From contig JAUNRP010000131.1 of NCBI GenBank assembly GCA_030544165.1, forward strand, positions 1-5,891: a stretch of 5,891 nucleotides of DNA, given 5' to 3'. Position numbers and translations under genes: made by a program. The DNA is from a bacterium (GTDB lineage Bacteria > Actinomycetota > Actinomycetes > Actinomycetales > Actinomycetaceae). Shown here piece by piece: positions 1-5,223 of this stretch; the first letter of the stretch is position 1, and the number at the start of each line of letters is the position of its first letter. The notes under the pieces were generated by a model, which was given only the letters and a program-made list of their open reading frames with translations, searched no databases and had not been told where the DNA came from.

Positions 1-68
1 AACAGCCGGGCCAGAACCCGGGTCAGAACCCGTGGGGCACGCCCCCGCAGTCCGGCTCAGCCACCTAG
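1..68 (+). CDS. C-terminal tail of an unidentified upstream protein (partial)
   Basis: The third forward frame is open from the left edge and ends at TAG 66-68. It encodes about 21 residues reading QPGQNPGQNPWGTPPQSGSA and a final T. The tail is rich in Pro, Gln, Gly and Asn and contains a tandem PGQN repeat made by two 12-nt units (6-17 and 18-29, one mismatch). Its composition closely resembles the end of the next gene's product (RWGQPPQPGTS), which suggests a disordered cytoplasmic tail and possibly a tandem relative of that protein, but the part seen is too short to name a family. The other two forward frames give Arg-rich or unremarkable peptides, and the stop followed by a strong hairpin supports this frame. 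Function unknown. Confidence 0.6.
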   Translation, partial: QPGQNPGQNPWGTPPQSGSAT

Positions 69-81
69 GAGTGGAGACGTG

Positions 82-115
82 GGCGGTAGGCGCGGCACCG
101 GCCGTGCCTACCGCC
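82..115 (+). terminator. Strong GC-rich hairpin, probable terminator of the upstream gene
   Basis: The left arm GGCGGTAGGCGCGGC (82-96) pairs with the right arm GCCGTGCCTACCGCC (101-115) over 15 bp, with one G-T wobble and an ACCG tetraloop. It starts 13 nt after the stop codon at 66-68. No T-run follows, so it is not a classical E. coli intrinsic terminator, but tail-less hairpins of this kind are commonly proposed as terminators in actinobacteria. It lies entirely upstream of the next gene's ribosome binding site (125-132). It could instead act as a 5' UTR structure if that gene is transcribed through from the left. Confidence 0.65.
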
Positions 116-124
116 ATGAGAATC

Positions 125-132
125 AGGGAGGG
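125..132 (+). promoter_or_regulatory. Ribosome binding site that sets the lipoprotein start
   Basis: AGGGAGGG lies 6 nt before ATG 139. This selects the ATG at 139 over the in-frame GTG at 79, which would place the hairpin inside the coding sequence and put about 20 unusual residues ahead of the signal peptide. Confidence 0.8.
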
Positions 133-138
133 CATCTC

Positions 139-1011
139 ATGACCACCACCACCCGGCGCCGCCGCGGCGCACTCGCGATCATGCTGGCCGTGGCCGCACT
201 CTTCCTCAGCGGGTGCATGAGGATGCACCAGACACTCACCCTGAATCCGGGGGAGACGGTCTCCGGGGAGGTCATCGTGGCGATCTCGGAAGCGGTCGCG
301 TCGACCATGGGCACCTCCGCGGAGGAGATGATGCGCAATGGGGACACGGATGCGCCTGACTGGGCCACCGAGGAGCCCTACAGCCAGGACGGCTACACGG
401 GCATGAAGTACACGTTCTCCAACGTCTCGTTCGAGGACTTCGAGGAGTTCGACTCCCTCACCTTCCGAACGGACGGTGGGGACTATGTGGCAGAGGGCGA
501 GTCACTCGACGCCCAGCAGGAGAGTACTCCAGCACTCACGCAGGGCATGGACGTGAGGATCTCGGTGACCTTCCCCGGGCAGGTCACCGAATCCAACGGT
601 GAGATCGATGGCCGGACGGTGACGTGGACCATGGGGAACGCCGGCATGGAACCGATGTACGCCCGCGGACCCGCCGGCGGCGGCTTCCCGCTCATCCCCG
701 TTCTCATCGGCGTGGGAGTGCTCGCCCTCGCGGGAGTCGTGGCATTCGTGCTGCTGAACCGTCGGAAGTCCGCGACCGAACCGGCGGCGGGATCCCCGTC
801 GTATGACCCCACCGGCCAGCCCCAGGCGCACTACACCCAGCAGCCACCGAGTCAGGCCCCCAACGGGCAGGCCCCCTACCCCGCCTACGGCGAGCAGCCG
901 CCCTCGTGGGACCAGGGCACAGACTGGGGCTCAGACGAGGGCCCAGGCCAAGAAACCCAGCAGCAGCCAGATCCGAGGTGGGGCCAGCCCCCTCAGCCGG
1001 GCACCAGCTAG
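139..1011 (+). CDS. LppM-like lipoprotein with C-terminal membrane anchor
   Basis: This 290-residue protein resembles the LppM (DUF3153-type) lipoproteins of actinobacteria; M. tuberculosis LppM has been linked to host-cell interaction, but the role outside mycobacteria is unknown. What is visible: a basic N-terminus (RRRR, residues 6-9), a hydrophobic segment 11-23, and a lipobox LSGC with the lipidated Cys at 26. An extracytoplasmic domain (about 27-182) follows, with the family pattern of a SGEVIVAIS strand (42-50), an acidic middle part, and FPGQVTESNGEIDGRTVTW (145-163). A second hydrophobic segment (185-206) ends in NRRK, placing a Pro/Gln/Gly-rich, probably disordered tail (211-290) in the cytoplasm. 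The molecule would thus be anchored by both lipid and helix. The start at ATG 139 is backed by a strong ribosome binding site and by the signal peptide beginning there. It converges on ppgK with overlapping stops. I am confident of the lipoprotein topology and fairly confident of the family. Confidence 0.85.
   Translation: MTTTTRRRRGALAIMLAVAALFLSGCMRMHQTLTLNPGETVSGEVIVAISEAVASTMGTSAEEMMRNGDTDAPDWATEEPYSQDGYTGMKYTFSNVSFEDFEEFDSLTFRTDGGDYVAEGESLDAQQESTPALTQGMDVRISVTFPGQVTESNGEIDGRTVTWTMGNAGMEPMYARGPAGGGFPLIPVLIGVGVLALAGVVAFVLLNRRKSATEPAAGSPSYDPTGQPQAHYTQQPPSQAPNGQAPYPAYGEQPPSWDQGTDWGSDEGPGQETQQQPDPRWGQPPQPGTS
1008..1011. other. CTAG shared by two convergent stop codons
   Basis: TAG at 1009-1011 ends the lipoprotein gene on the plus strand. 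The complement of 1008-1010 is TAG and ends ppgK on the minus strand. The palindromic CTAG therefore serves both stops, leaving no intergenic space and no room for a terminator outside coding sequence. Confidence 0.95.
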
Positions 1012-1769
1012 GGCGTGACCACGGTGAGGGGCGGTGCGGCGAGCCGCGCCGCCCCCACGATTCCCGCGGTGTTGCGCAGCGCGGCCGGCACCATCGGTGT
1101 CTTCACCTTGACGAGGTGGAGGAACTCGGCATGCTCCTTCGAGACGCCGCCGCCCACCACGAACAGATCGGGGGAGAACAGCATCTCGAGGTGGGCGTAG
1201 TACGTGGTGAGCCGCTTGGCCCACTGCTTGAAGCTGAGGTCCTCGCGGTCCCGCGCGGAGGAGGCTGCACGGGATTCGGCGTTGTGGCCGTCGATCTCGA
1301 GGTGGCCGAGCTCGGTGTTGGGCACGAGCACCCCGTCCACGATCACCGCTGACCCGATCCCCGTCCCCAGCGTGGTGACGATGACCGTGCCCATCTTGTC
1401 CTTGGCTGCCCCGTACGCCACCTCGGCGTAGCCGGCGGCGTCCGCGTCGTTGACGGTCCGCACCGGGCGGCCGAGGGCCCGGGTCATGAGGTCATCCGAG
1501 TTGGTGCCCTTCCAGTCCTTGTGGAGGTTCGCCATGAAGAGCACCTCTCCGTGGCGAACGGGCCCGGGGAGGGAGACGCCCACGGGGGTGTCCCCATCCA
1601 CATCGAAGGAGGCGAGGACCTCCGCGCAGATCTCCGCCACGGCATCGGGGGTGGACTTCTCCGGGGTGGGGATGCGCTTCCGGGAGCCGATCAGCTCTCC
1701 CGTGGTGAGGTCCACGGGGGCCCCCTTGATCCCGGATCCTCCGATGTCGATTCCGAACGCGATGGACAT
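1008..1769 (-). CDS. ppgK: Polyphosphate glucokinase
   Basis: This enzyme phosphorylates glucose to glucose 6-phosphate in the cytoplasm, using inorganic polyphosphate and in many members also ATP. The 253-residue length is typical. Visible motifs, in order, are the phosphate-binding loop DIGGSGIKG (8-16), NDAD with the presumed catalytic base Asp108 (107-110), the second phosphate loop TTLGTGIGSA (132-141), PNTELGHLEIDG (150-161), and the glycine-rich VVGGGVSK near the end (204-211). It belongs to the ROK superfamily but lacks the CxCGxxGCxE zinc motif of ordinary ROK kinases; the ELGHLEIDG version is characteristic of the polyphosphate enzymes. The ATG at 1769 is preceded by AAGGAG (complement of 1776-1781) with 6-nt spacing. 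It lies 25 nt downstream of map on the same strand, so co-transcription is likely. I am very confident of family and function; the preference for polyphosphate over ATP cannot be read from sequence. Confidence 0.95.
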   Translation of the reverse strand: MSIAFGIDIGGSGIKGAPVDLTTGELIGSRKRIPTPEKSTPDAVAEICAEVLASFDVDGDTPVGVSLPGPVRHGEVLFMANLHKDWKGTNSDDLMTRALGRPVRTVNDADAAGYAEVAYGAAKDKMGTVIVTTLGTGIGSAVIVDGVLVPNTELGHLEIDGHNAESRAASSARDREDLSFKQWAKRLTTYYAHLEMLFSPDLFVVGGGVSKEHAEFLHLVKVKTPMVPAALRNTAGIVGAARLAAPPLTVVTP

Positions 1770-1794
1770 GTGTGACTCCTTGGGGGAACGGTGG

Positions 1795-2673
1795 TCAGGG
1801 AAGGGTCAGGATCTCGGCACCGGAATCGGTGACCACGAGGGTGTGCTCCCACTGGGCGGTGCGGGAGCGATCAAGGGTGAGCACGGTCCACTCATCCTCC
1901 CACTGCTCCCACTCCACCTCACCGAGCGTGAGCATGGGCTCGATGGTGAAGACCATTCCGGGGACCATCACCTCGTTGTACATGGGCGCCGCGTCGTAGT
2001 GCGGCACGATGAGGCCGGAGTGGAAGGGTTCCCCCACGCCGTGTCCGGTGAAGTCACGCACCACGCCGTAGGAGAACCGGCGCGCGTAGGCCTCGATCAC
2101 CCGGCCGATCACATTGATCTCGCGGCCCGGCCGCACCGCCTTGATGCCGCGCATCATGGCCTCGCGTGTCCGCTCCACCAACAGCCGGGACTCCTCATCC
2201 ACATCTCCCACCAGGAACGTGGCGTTGGTGTCCCCGTGCATTCCGTCCAGGTAGGCGGTGATGTCCACGTTCACGATGTCCCCATCGGTGAGCACCGTAC
2301 TGTCCGGGATGCCGTGGCAGATCACCTCGTTGACGGAGGTGCACAGGGACTTCGGGAAGCCGCGGTAGTCGAGGGCGGAGGGGTAGGCGCCGTGCTCGAT
2401 CAGGTACTCGTGCCCGATCCGGTCCAGCTCGTCCGTGGTGACGCCGGGCCGAACCGCCTCTCCCACCGCTTCCAGCGCGCGGGCCGCCACCCGCCCGGCG
2501 GCCCGGATTCGTTCGATTTCGGCGGCGTCGTACACATCGGAGTGCTCCACGCGCTCCGGGCCCATCCGGCCCACGTACTCGGGGCGCGGGATTGCGGGGG
2601 GCACGGGGCGCTTGGGGGAGAGCGTGCCGCGGGTCAGCGTGCCGCGCGGCGCGCGATCGGCGAGACTGGACAT
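1795..2673 (-). CDS. map: Type I methionine aminopeptidase with N-terminal extension
   Basis: This metalloenzyme removes the initiator Met from new proteins whose second residue is small. All five metal ligands of the pita-bread fold are present: Asp137 and Asp148 (in DITAYLDGMHGD), His211 (TGHGVGEPFH), Glu245 (FTIEPM) and Glu276 (QWEHTLVV). The conserved His120 sits in EVICHGIPD. The 292-residue length exceeds the roughly 260 of the E. coli enzyme because of an N-terminal extension of about 45 residues containing a Pro-rich stretch RPVPPAIPRPEYVG (22-35). This matches the MetAP1c class known from M. tuberculosis, where the PxxP-type linker has been proposed to contact the ribosome. The start at ATG 2673 is supported by a TANNNT box exactly 6 nt upstream (see the promoter entry), pointing to a leaderless mRNA. 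A weak AGGA at 7-nt spacing overlaps that box. It probably heads a map-ppgK operon, and actinobacteria often carry a second map elsewhere. Confidence 0.96.
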   Translation of the reverse strand: MSSLADRAPRGTLTRGTLSPKRPVPPAIPRPEYVGRMGPERVEHSDVYDAAEIERIRAAGRVAARALEAVGEAVRPGVTTDELDRIGHEYLIEHGAYPSALDYRGFPKSLCTSVNEVICHGIPDSTVLTDGDIVNVDITAYLDGMHGDTNATFLVGDVDEESRLLVERTREAMMRGIKAVRPGREINVIGRVIEAYARRFSYGVVRDFTGHGVGEPFHSGLIVPHYDAAPMYNEVMVPGMVFTIEPMLTLGEVEWEQWEDEWTVLTLDRSRTAQWEHTLVVTDSGAEILTLP

Positions 2674-2679
2674 GCCGTC

Positions 2680-2685
2680 ATCCTA
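2680..2685 (-). promoter_or_regulatory. Candidate -10 box of a leaderless map transcript
   Basis: Reading the minus strand, TAGGAT is followed by GACGGC and then the ATG of map. TANNNT ending 6 nt before a start codon puts the expected transcription start on the A of ATG. I see no good -35 hexamer 16-19 nt further upstream, which is common for actinobacterial promoters of this type. panB shows the same arrangement. Confidence 0.5.
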
Positions 2686-2722
2686 GTTCGGCGTCGGGGT
2701 GGCCCGTGACGCGGGCCCGGAA

Positions 2723-2728
2723 GAGGAG
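2723..2728 (+). promoter_or_regulatory. Ribosome binding site deciding the GTG start at 2735
   Basis: GAGGAG lies 6 nt before GTG 2735. The earlier in-frame GTG at 2699 has no such site and would add MARDAGPEEESC, which does not look like part of the domain. Confidence 0.75.
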
Positions 2729-2734
2729 AGCTGC

Positions 2735-2971
2735 GTGGACAAGTTCTACTACAACCTGCAGACCGGTGAGGTGGAGCAGGGCAAGCAGTCGAGCGCCTTC
2801 GAGCGGATGGGCCCCTACGAGACGCGCGAGGAGGCGGCCGCCGCCCTCGCCGCTGCGCAGGAGCGCACCGAGGCCTGGGATGAGGCGGACAAGGAGTGGA
2901 AGGAAGACTGGGAGGGTTCCGAGGAGGATTCCTGGGACGACGAGGATGCCGAGGATTCCGAGGGGCAGTAG
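2735..2971 (+). CDS. Small acidic SPOR-like protein
   Basis: A 78-residue soluble protein of unknown function, of the short type often annotated in actinobacteria as SPOR-domain containing. The first 41 residues carry the recognisable part: FYYNLQTGEVEQG (4-16) followed by RMGPYETREEAAAALAAA (24-41), where GPY-x-TREEA-x-x-AL is the pattern of SPOR-type repeats. The rest (46-78) is extremely acidic, with 18 Asp/Glu in 33 residues, and has four regularly spread Trp (48, 55, 59, 67). There is no signal peptide or membrane segment, unlike the septal SPOR proteins that bind denuded peptidoglycan, so a cell-wall role should not be assumed; it covers only part of a full SPOR domain of about 70 residues. 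The gene sits 61 nt from divergent map and 4 nt from convergent panB. The GTG start rests on the GAGGAG site 6 nt upstream. I am sure it is a gene, less sure of the family, and function is unknown. Confidence 0.8.
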   Translation: MDKFYYNLQTGEVEQGKQSSAFERMGPYETREEAAAALAAAQERTEAWDEADKEWKEDWEGSEEDSWDDEDAEDSEGQ

Positions 2972-2980
2972 GCGCCTACT
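2967..2980. repeat. 14-bp perfect palindrome spanning two convergent stop codons
   Basis: AGTAGGCGCCTACT is its own reverse complement. It holds the TAG stop of the SPOR-like gene (2969-2971) and, on the other strand, the TAG stop of panB (complement of 2976-2978), placed symmetrically about the centre. As RNA it could form a 5-bp stem closed by a GCGC loop, with three further pairs (2963-2965 with 2982-2984, one wobble) beyond a C/T mismatch. A weak bidirectional terminator is possible, but no T-run is present on either side. Confidence 0.6.
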
Positions 2981-3776
2981 TCTCGAACGAGTGCTCCGGA
3001 TCCGGGAAGGCCGCTGACCGGACCTCGGCCACGTACTCCTCCGCCGCACGCTGGAGCGCGGCCCCGATGTCCGCATAGCGCTTGGCGAACGAGGGGGACC
3101 AGTCGCCCAGGCCCGCGATGTCGGTCCACACGAGCACCTGCCCGTCGCAGTCCACGCCCGCACCAATCCCGATGGTGGGGATCCTCAGGGCCGCCGTCAC
3201 CTCTGCTGCCACGGGGGCGGGCACCATCTCGAGGACGACGGCGAACGCACCTGCGTCCTGGAGTGAAGTTGCGTCTGCCAACAGTTTCTCCACCGCGCCG
3301 TCCCCGCGTCCCTGGATCCGCTTGCCTCCCAGCGTGTTCTCGGACTGCGGGGTGAATCCCAGGTGCCCCACCACGGGGATCCCGGAGCGGGTCAGGAGTG
3401 CCACGTGTTCCGCGAGGTGGGCGCCGCCCTCGAACTTCACGGCGGACGCTCCGCCCTCCTTGATCAGGCGAACCGCGGAGGCGTGGCACTGGGCGGGGGA
3501 GGCCTCGTAGCTGCCGAACGGGAGGTCGCCCACGATGAAGGCGCGTGTGGCCCCCGTGGAGACGGCGCGGGTGGCGGTCACCATCTGATCGAGGGTCACC
3601 GGGATGGTGGTGGGCAGGCCGAGCATGGCGTTGCCGAGCGAGTCCCCCACCAGGAGCATGTCCACCCCGGCGGCATCGAAGATGGCGGCGGTGGGGAAGT
3701 CGTAGGCGGTCAGCATCGTGATCTTCTCGCCGCGCGCCTTCATCTCGGCGAAGTGGTGGACCCGCATCTTCTTCAT
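2976..3776 (-). CDS. panB: 3-methyl-2-oxobutanoate hydroxymethyltransferase
   Basis: PanB transfers a one-carbon unit from 5,10-methylenetetrahydrofolate to alpha-ketoisovalerate, giving ketopantoate, the first committed step toward pantothenate and coenzyme A; it is cytoplasmic and forms a decamer in known members. The 266 residues match the family length and the TIM-barrel motifs are intact: TMLTAYDFPTA (20-30), VGDSLGN with Asp45 and Ser46 (43-49), VGDLPFGSYE with metal ligand Asp84 (82-91), VKFEGG with Lys114 and Glu116 (113-118), GHLGFTPQ (137-144), the conserved Glu183 in VLEMVPAPVA, and IGIGAGVDCDGQVLVW (202-217). The likely start is ATG 3776, which has no Shine-Dalgarno but a TAGCAT box 6 nt upstream. 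The next in-frame ATG (3767) follows only a weak AAGAAG and would lose three residues. No panC or panD is in the window. It is divergent from glnA across 109 nt. Confidence 0.97.
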   Translation of the reverse strand: MKKMRVHHFAEMKARGEKITMLTAYDFPTAAIFDAAGVDMLLVGDSLGNAMLGLPTTIPVTLDQMVTATRAVSTGATRAFIVGDLPFGSYEASPAQCHASAVRLIKEGGASAVKFEGGAHLAEHVALLTRSGIPVVGHLGFTPQSENTLGGKRIQGRGDGAVEKLLADATSLQDAGAFAVVLEMVPAPVAAEVTAALRIPTIGIGAGVDCDGQVLVWTDIAGLGDWSPSFAKRYADIGAALQRAAEEYVAEVRSAAFPDPEHSFEK

Positions 3777-3782
3777 GCGGCG

Positions 3783-3788
3783 ATGCTA
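3783..3788 (-). promoter_or_regulatory. Candidate -10 box of a leaderless panB transcript
   Basis: On the minus strand TAGCAT is followed by CGCCGC and then the ATG at 3776. The spacing is identical to that at map (TAGGAT, 6 nt, ATG). There is no Shine-Dalgarno before this ATG and no clear -35 hexamer. Confidence 0.5.
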
Positions 3789-3850
3789 CCCAGATGTGGC
3801 ACCCGGTGCGCCGTGCCGTCCCACGAACACCCCGGAGTGCGGGAGGATGG

Positions 3851-3867
3851 AACCCGGTACAACCCGG
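3851..3867 (+). repeat. AACCCGG direct repeats in the panB-glnA intergenic region
   Basis: AACCCGG occurs at 3851-3857 and 3861-3867, exactly 10 bp (about one helical turn) apart, and ACCCGGT recurs at 3801-3807. The pair sits 18-35 bp before the glnA start, where a promoter or activator/repressor site would be expected. I see no GlnR-type GTnAC pair and no TANNNT box on the plus strand between 3777 and 3885; TACAAC (3858-3863) is the nearest match. The significance is uncertain. Confidence 0.35.
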
Positions 3868-3873
3868 CGAGAC

Positions 3874-3880
3874 GAGGGAG
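3874..3880 (+). promoter_or_regulatory. Ribosome binding site of the glutamine synthetase gene
   Basis: GAGGGAG lies 5 nt before ATG 3886. It supports that start over the in-frame ATG 3847, which would add the non-conserved stretch MEPGTTRRDEGAR. Confidence 0.8.
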
Positions 3881-3885
3881 CGCGC

Positions 3886-5223
3886 ATGGATCGCCAACAG
3901 GAGCACGTGCTGCGGGTGGTGGAGGAGCGCGATATCCGCTTCCTCCAGCTCTGGTTCACGGACGTGACGGGCACGCTCAAGTCGGTGGCGATCGCCCCGG
4001 CGGAGCTCGAGGCCGCCTTCAACGAGGGAATCGGGTTCGACGGCTCCTCGATCGAGGGCCTCGCCCGCGTCTCCGAGGCGGACATGATCGCCCGCCCGGA
4101 CCCCTCCACGTTCCAGATCCTGCCGTGGCGCGCCGCCGAGCAGGGAACGGCCCGGATGTTCTGCGACATCCTCACTCCGGACCTCGAGCTCGCCCGCCAC
4201 GAGCCGCGCAGCGTGCTCAAGCGCGCCCTGGACCGCGCCGCCTCCATGGGCTTCACCTTCTACACCCACCCCGAGATCGAGTTCTACCTCTTCGAGGGCG
4301 AGGCCGCCCGCCGCGGTGAGCTGATTCCGGTGGACAACGCGGGCTACTTCGACCACATCTCCCGCGGTGCCGCTGCGGACCTGCGCCGGGACGCGATCCG
4401 GGCCCTCGAGCAGATGGGCATCTCCGTGGAGTACTCCCACCACGAGGCCGGCCCCGGCCAGAACGAGATCGACCTCCGCCTCGCGGACGCCCTCTCCACC
4501 GCGGACAACATCATGACCTTCCGGATGGTGGTGGCCGAGGTGGCCGGCGAGTCCGATCTCCACGCCTCCTTCATGCCCAAGCCCCTCATCGATCAGCCCG
4601 GCAACGGCATGCACATGCACCTCTCGCTGTTCGAGGGCGATCGCAACGTCTTCTTCGATCCGGGCGCCGAGTTCCAGCTCTCCACCACGGCCCGCCGCTT
4701 CATCGCGGGCCTGCTCGCCCACGCCGGTGAGATCACCGCGATCACCAATCAGCACGTGAACTCCTACAAGCGCCTGTGGGGCGGCGGTGAGGCCCCGAGC
4801 TTCGTCTGCTGGGGCCACAACAACCGCTCCGCGCTCGTGCGCGTGCCCCTGTACAAGCCGGACAAGGCCGGGTCCGCCCGCGTGGAGTACCGCTCGCTCG
4901 ATTCCTCCGCGAACCCCTACCTCGCCCTCTCCGTGATCCTGGCCGCTGGCCTCGCCGGGATCGAGAACGAGCTCGAGCTGCCGCCGGGCGCCGATGACAA
5001 CGTCTGGGAGCTCTCGGAGACCGAGCGCCGCGCCGCCGGCTACATGCCCCTCCCGTCCTCCCTCCAGCAGGCCCTCGAGTTCATGGAGCAGAGCGAACTC
5101 GTGGCCGAGACGCTCGGCGAGGAGGTCTTCGACCACGTCATCCGCAACAAGCGCAACGAGTGGCAGGAGTACCGCGGCCAGGTCACGCCGTTCGAGCTGA
5201 AGCGTTTCCTCCCGGGCCTCTGA
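3886..5223 (+). CDS. Type I glutamine synthetase, GlnA2-like, without the adenylylation Tyr
   Basis: The family makes glutamine from glutamate, ammonia and ATP; some actinobacterial paralogues instead attach polyamines or ethanolamine to the gamma-carboxyl of glutamate. The 445 residues are shorter than the roughly 470 of E. coli GlnA and typical of the GlnA2/alpha type. Active-site residues are in place: FDGSS with the ammonium-site Asp52 (51-55), EADM (64-67), metal ligands Glu130 and Glu132 (HPEIEF), Glu187 and Glu194 (HHEAGPGQNE), His243 in NGMHMHLSLF, the flap Glu302 in GGEAP, NNRSALVRVP (312-321) and VEYRS with Glu334 and Arg336. At the site matching E. coli NLYDLP with Tyr397, this protein has NVWEL with Trp374, so it should not be adenylylated there. 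glnE follows with a 1-nt overlap, the same gene order as glnA2-glnE in M. tuberculosis. The retained ammonium-site residues allow true GS activity, but a gamma-glutamylpolyamine role, as reported for a Streptomyces GlnA2, cannot be excluded. Confidence 0.93.
   Translation: MDRQQEHVLRVVEERDIRFLQLWFTDVTGTLKSVAIAPAELEAAFNEGIGFDGSSIEGLARVSEADMIARPDPSTFQILPWRAAEQGTARMFCDILTPDLELARHEPRSVLKRALDRAASMGFTFYTHPEIEFYLFEGEAARRGELIPVDNAGYFDHISRGAAADLRRDAIRALEQMGISVEYSHHEAGPGQNEIDLRLADALSTADNIMTFRMVVAEVAGESDLHASFMPKPLIDQPGNGMHMHLSLFEGDRNVFFDPGAEFQLSTTARRFIAGLLAHAGEITAITNQHVNSYKRLWGGGEAPSFVCWGHNNRSALVRVPLYKPDKAGSARVEYRSLDSSANPYLALSVILAAGLAGIENELELPPGADDNVWELSETERRAAGYMPLPSSLQQALEFMEQSELVAETLGEEVFDHVIRNKRNEWQEYRGQVTPFELKRFLPGL

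Noticed and set aside
6..29. Two 12-nt units as a possible DNA repeat array
   Set aside because: They encode two PGQN repeats in a disordered protein tail and do not extend further; this is coding low complexity, not a CRISPR or regulatory array.
79..138. GTG 79 as the start of the lipoprotein gene
   Set aside because: It would translate through the hairpin, place 20 odd residues before the signal peptide and ignore the strong AGGGAGGG site before ATG 139.
1770..1794. A separate ppgK promoter in the 25-nt gap after map
   Set aside because: The gap holds the ppgK Shine-Dalgarno and no TANNNT box; read-through from map explains expression more simply.
1450..2709. 419-codon open frame on the plus strand opposite ppgK and map
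   Set aside because: It is antisense to two well-supported enzymes, is His/Gly/Val-rich without recognisable motifs, and has no ribosome binding site.
3363..4319. 318-codon plus-strand frame across panB and the start of the glutamine synthetase gene
   Set aside because: It is antisense to panB, then in a different frame from the GS. Its composition is that of a G+C shadow, with no family features.
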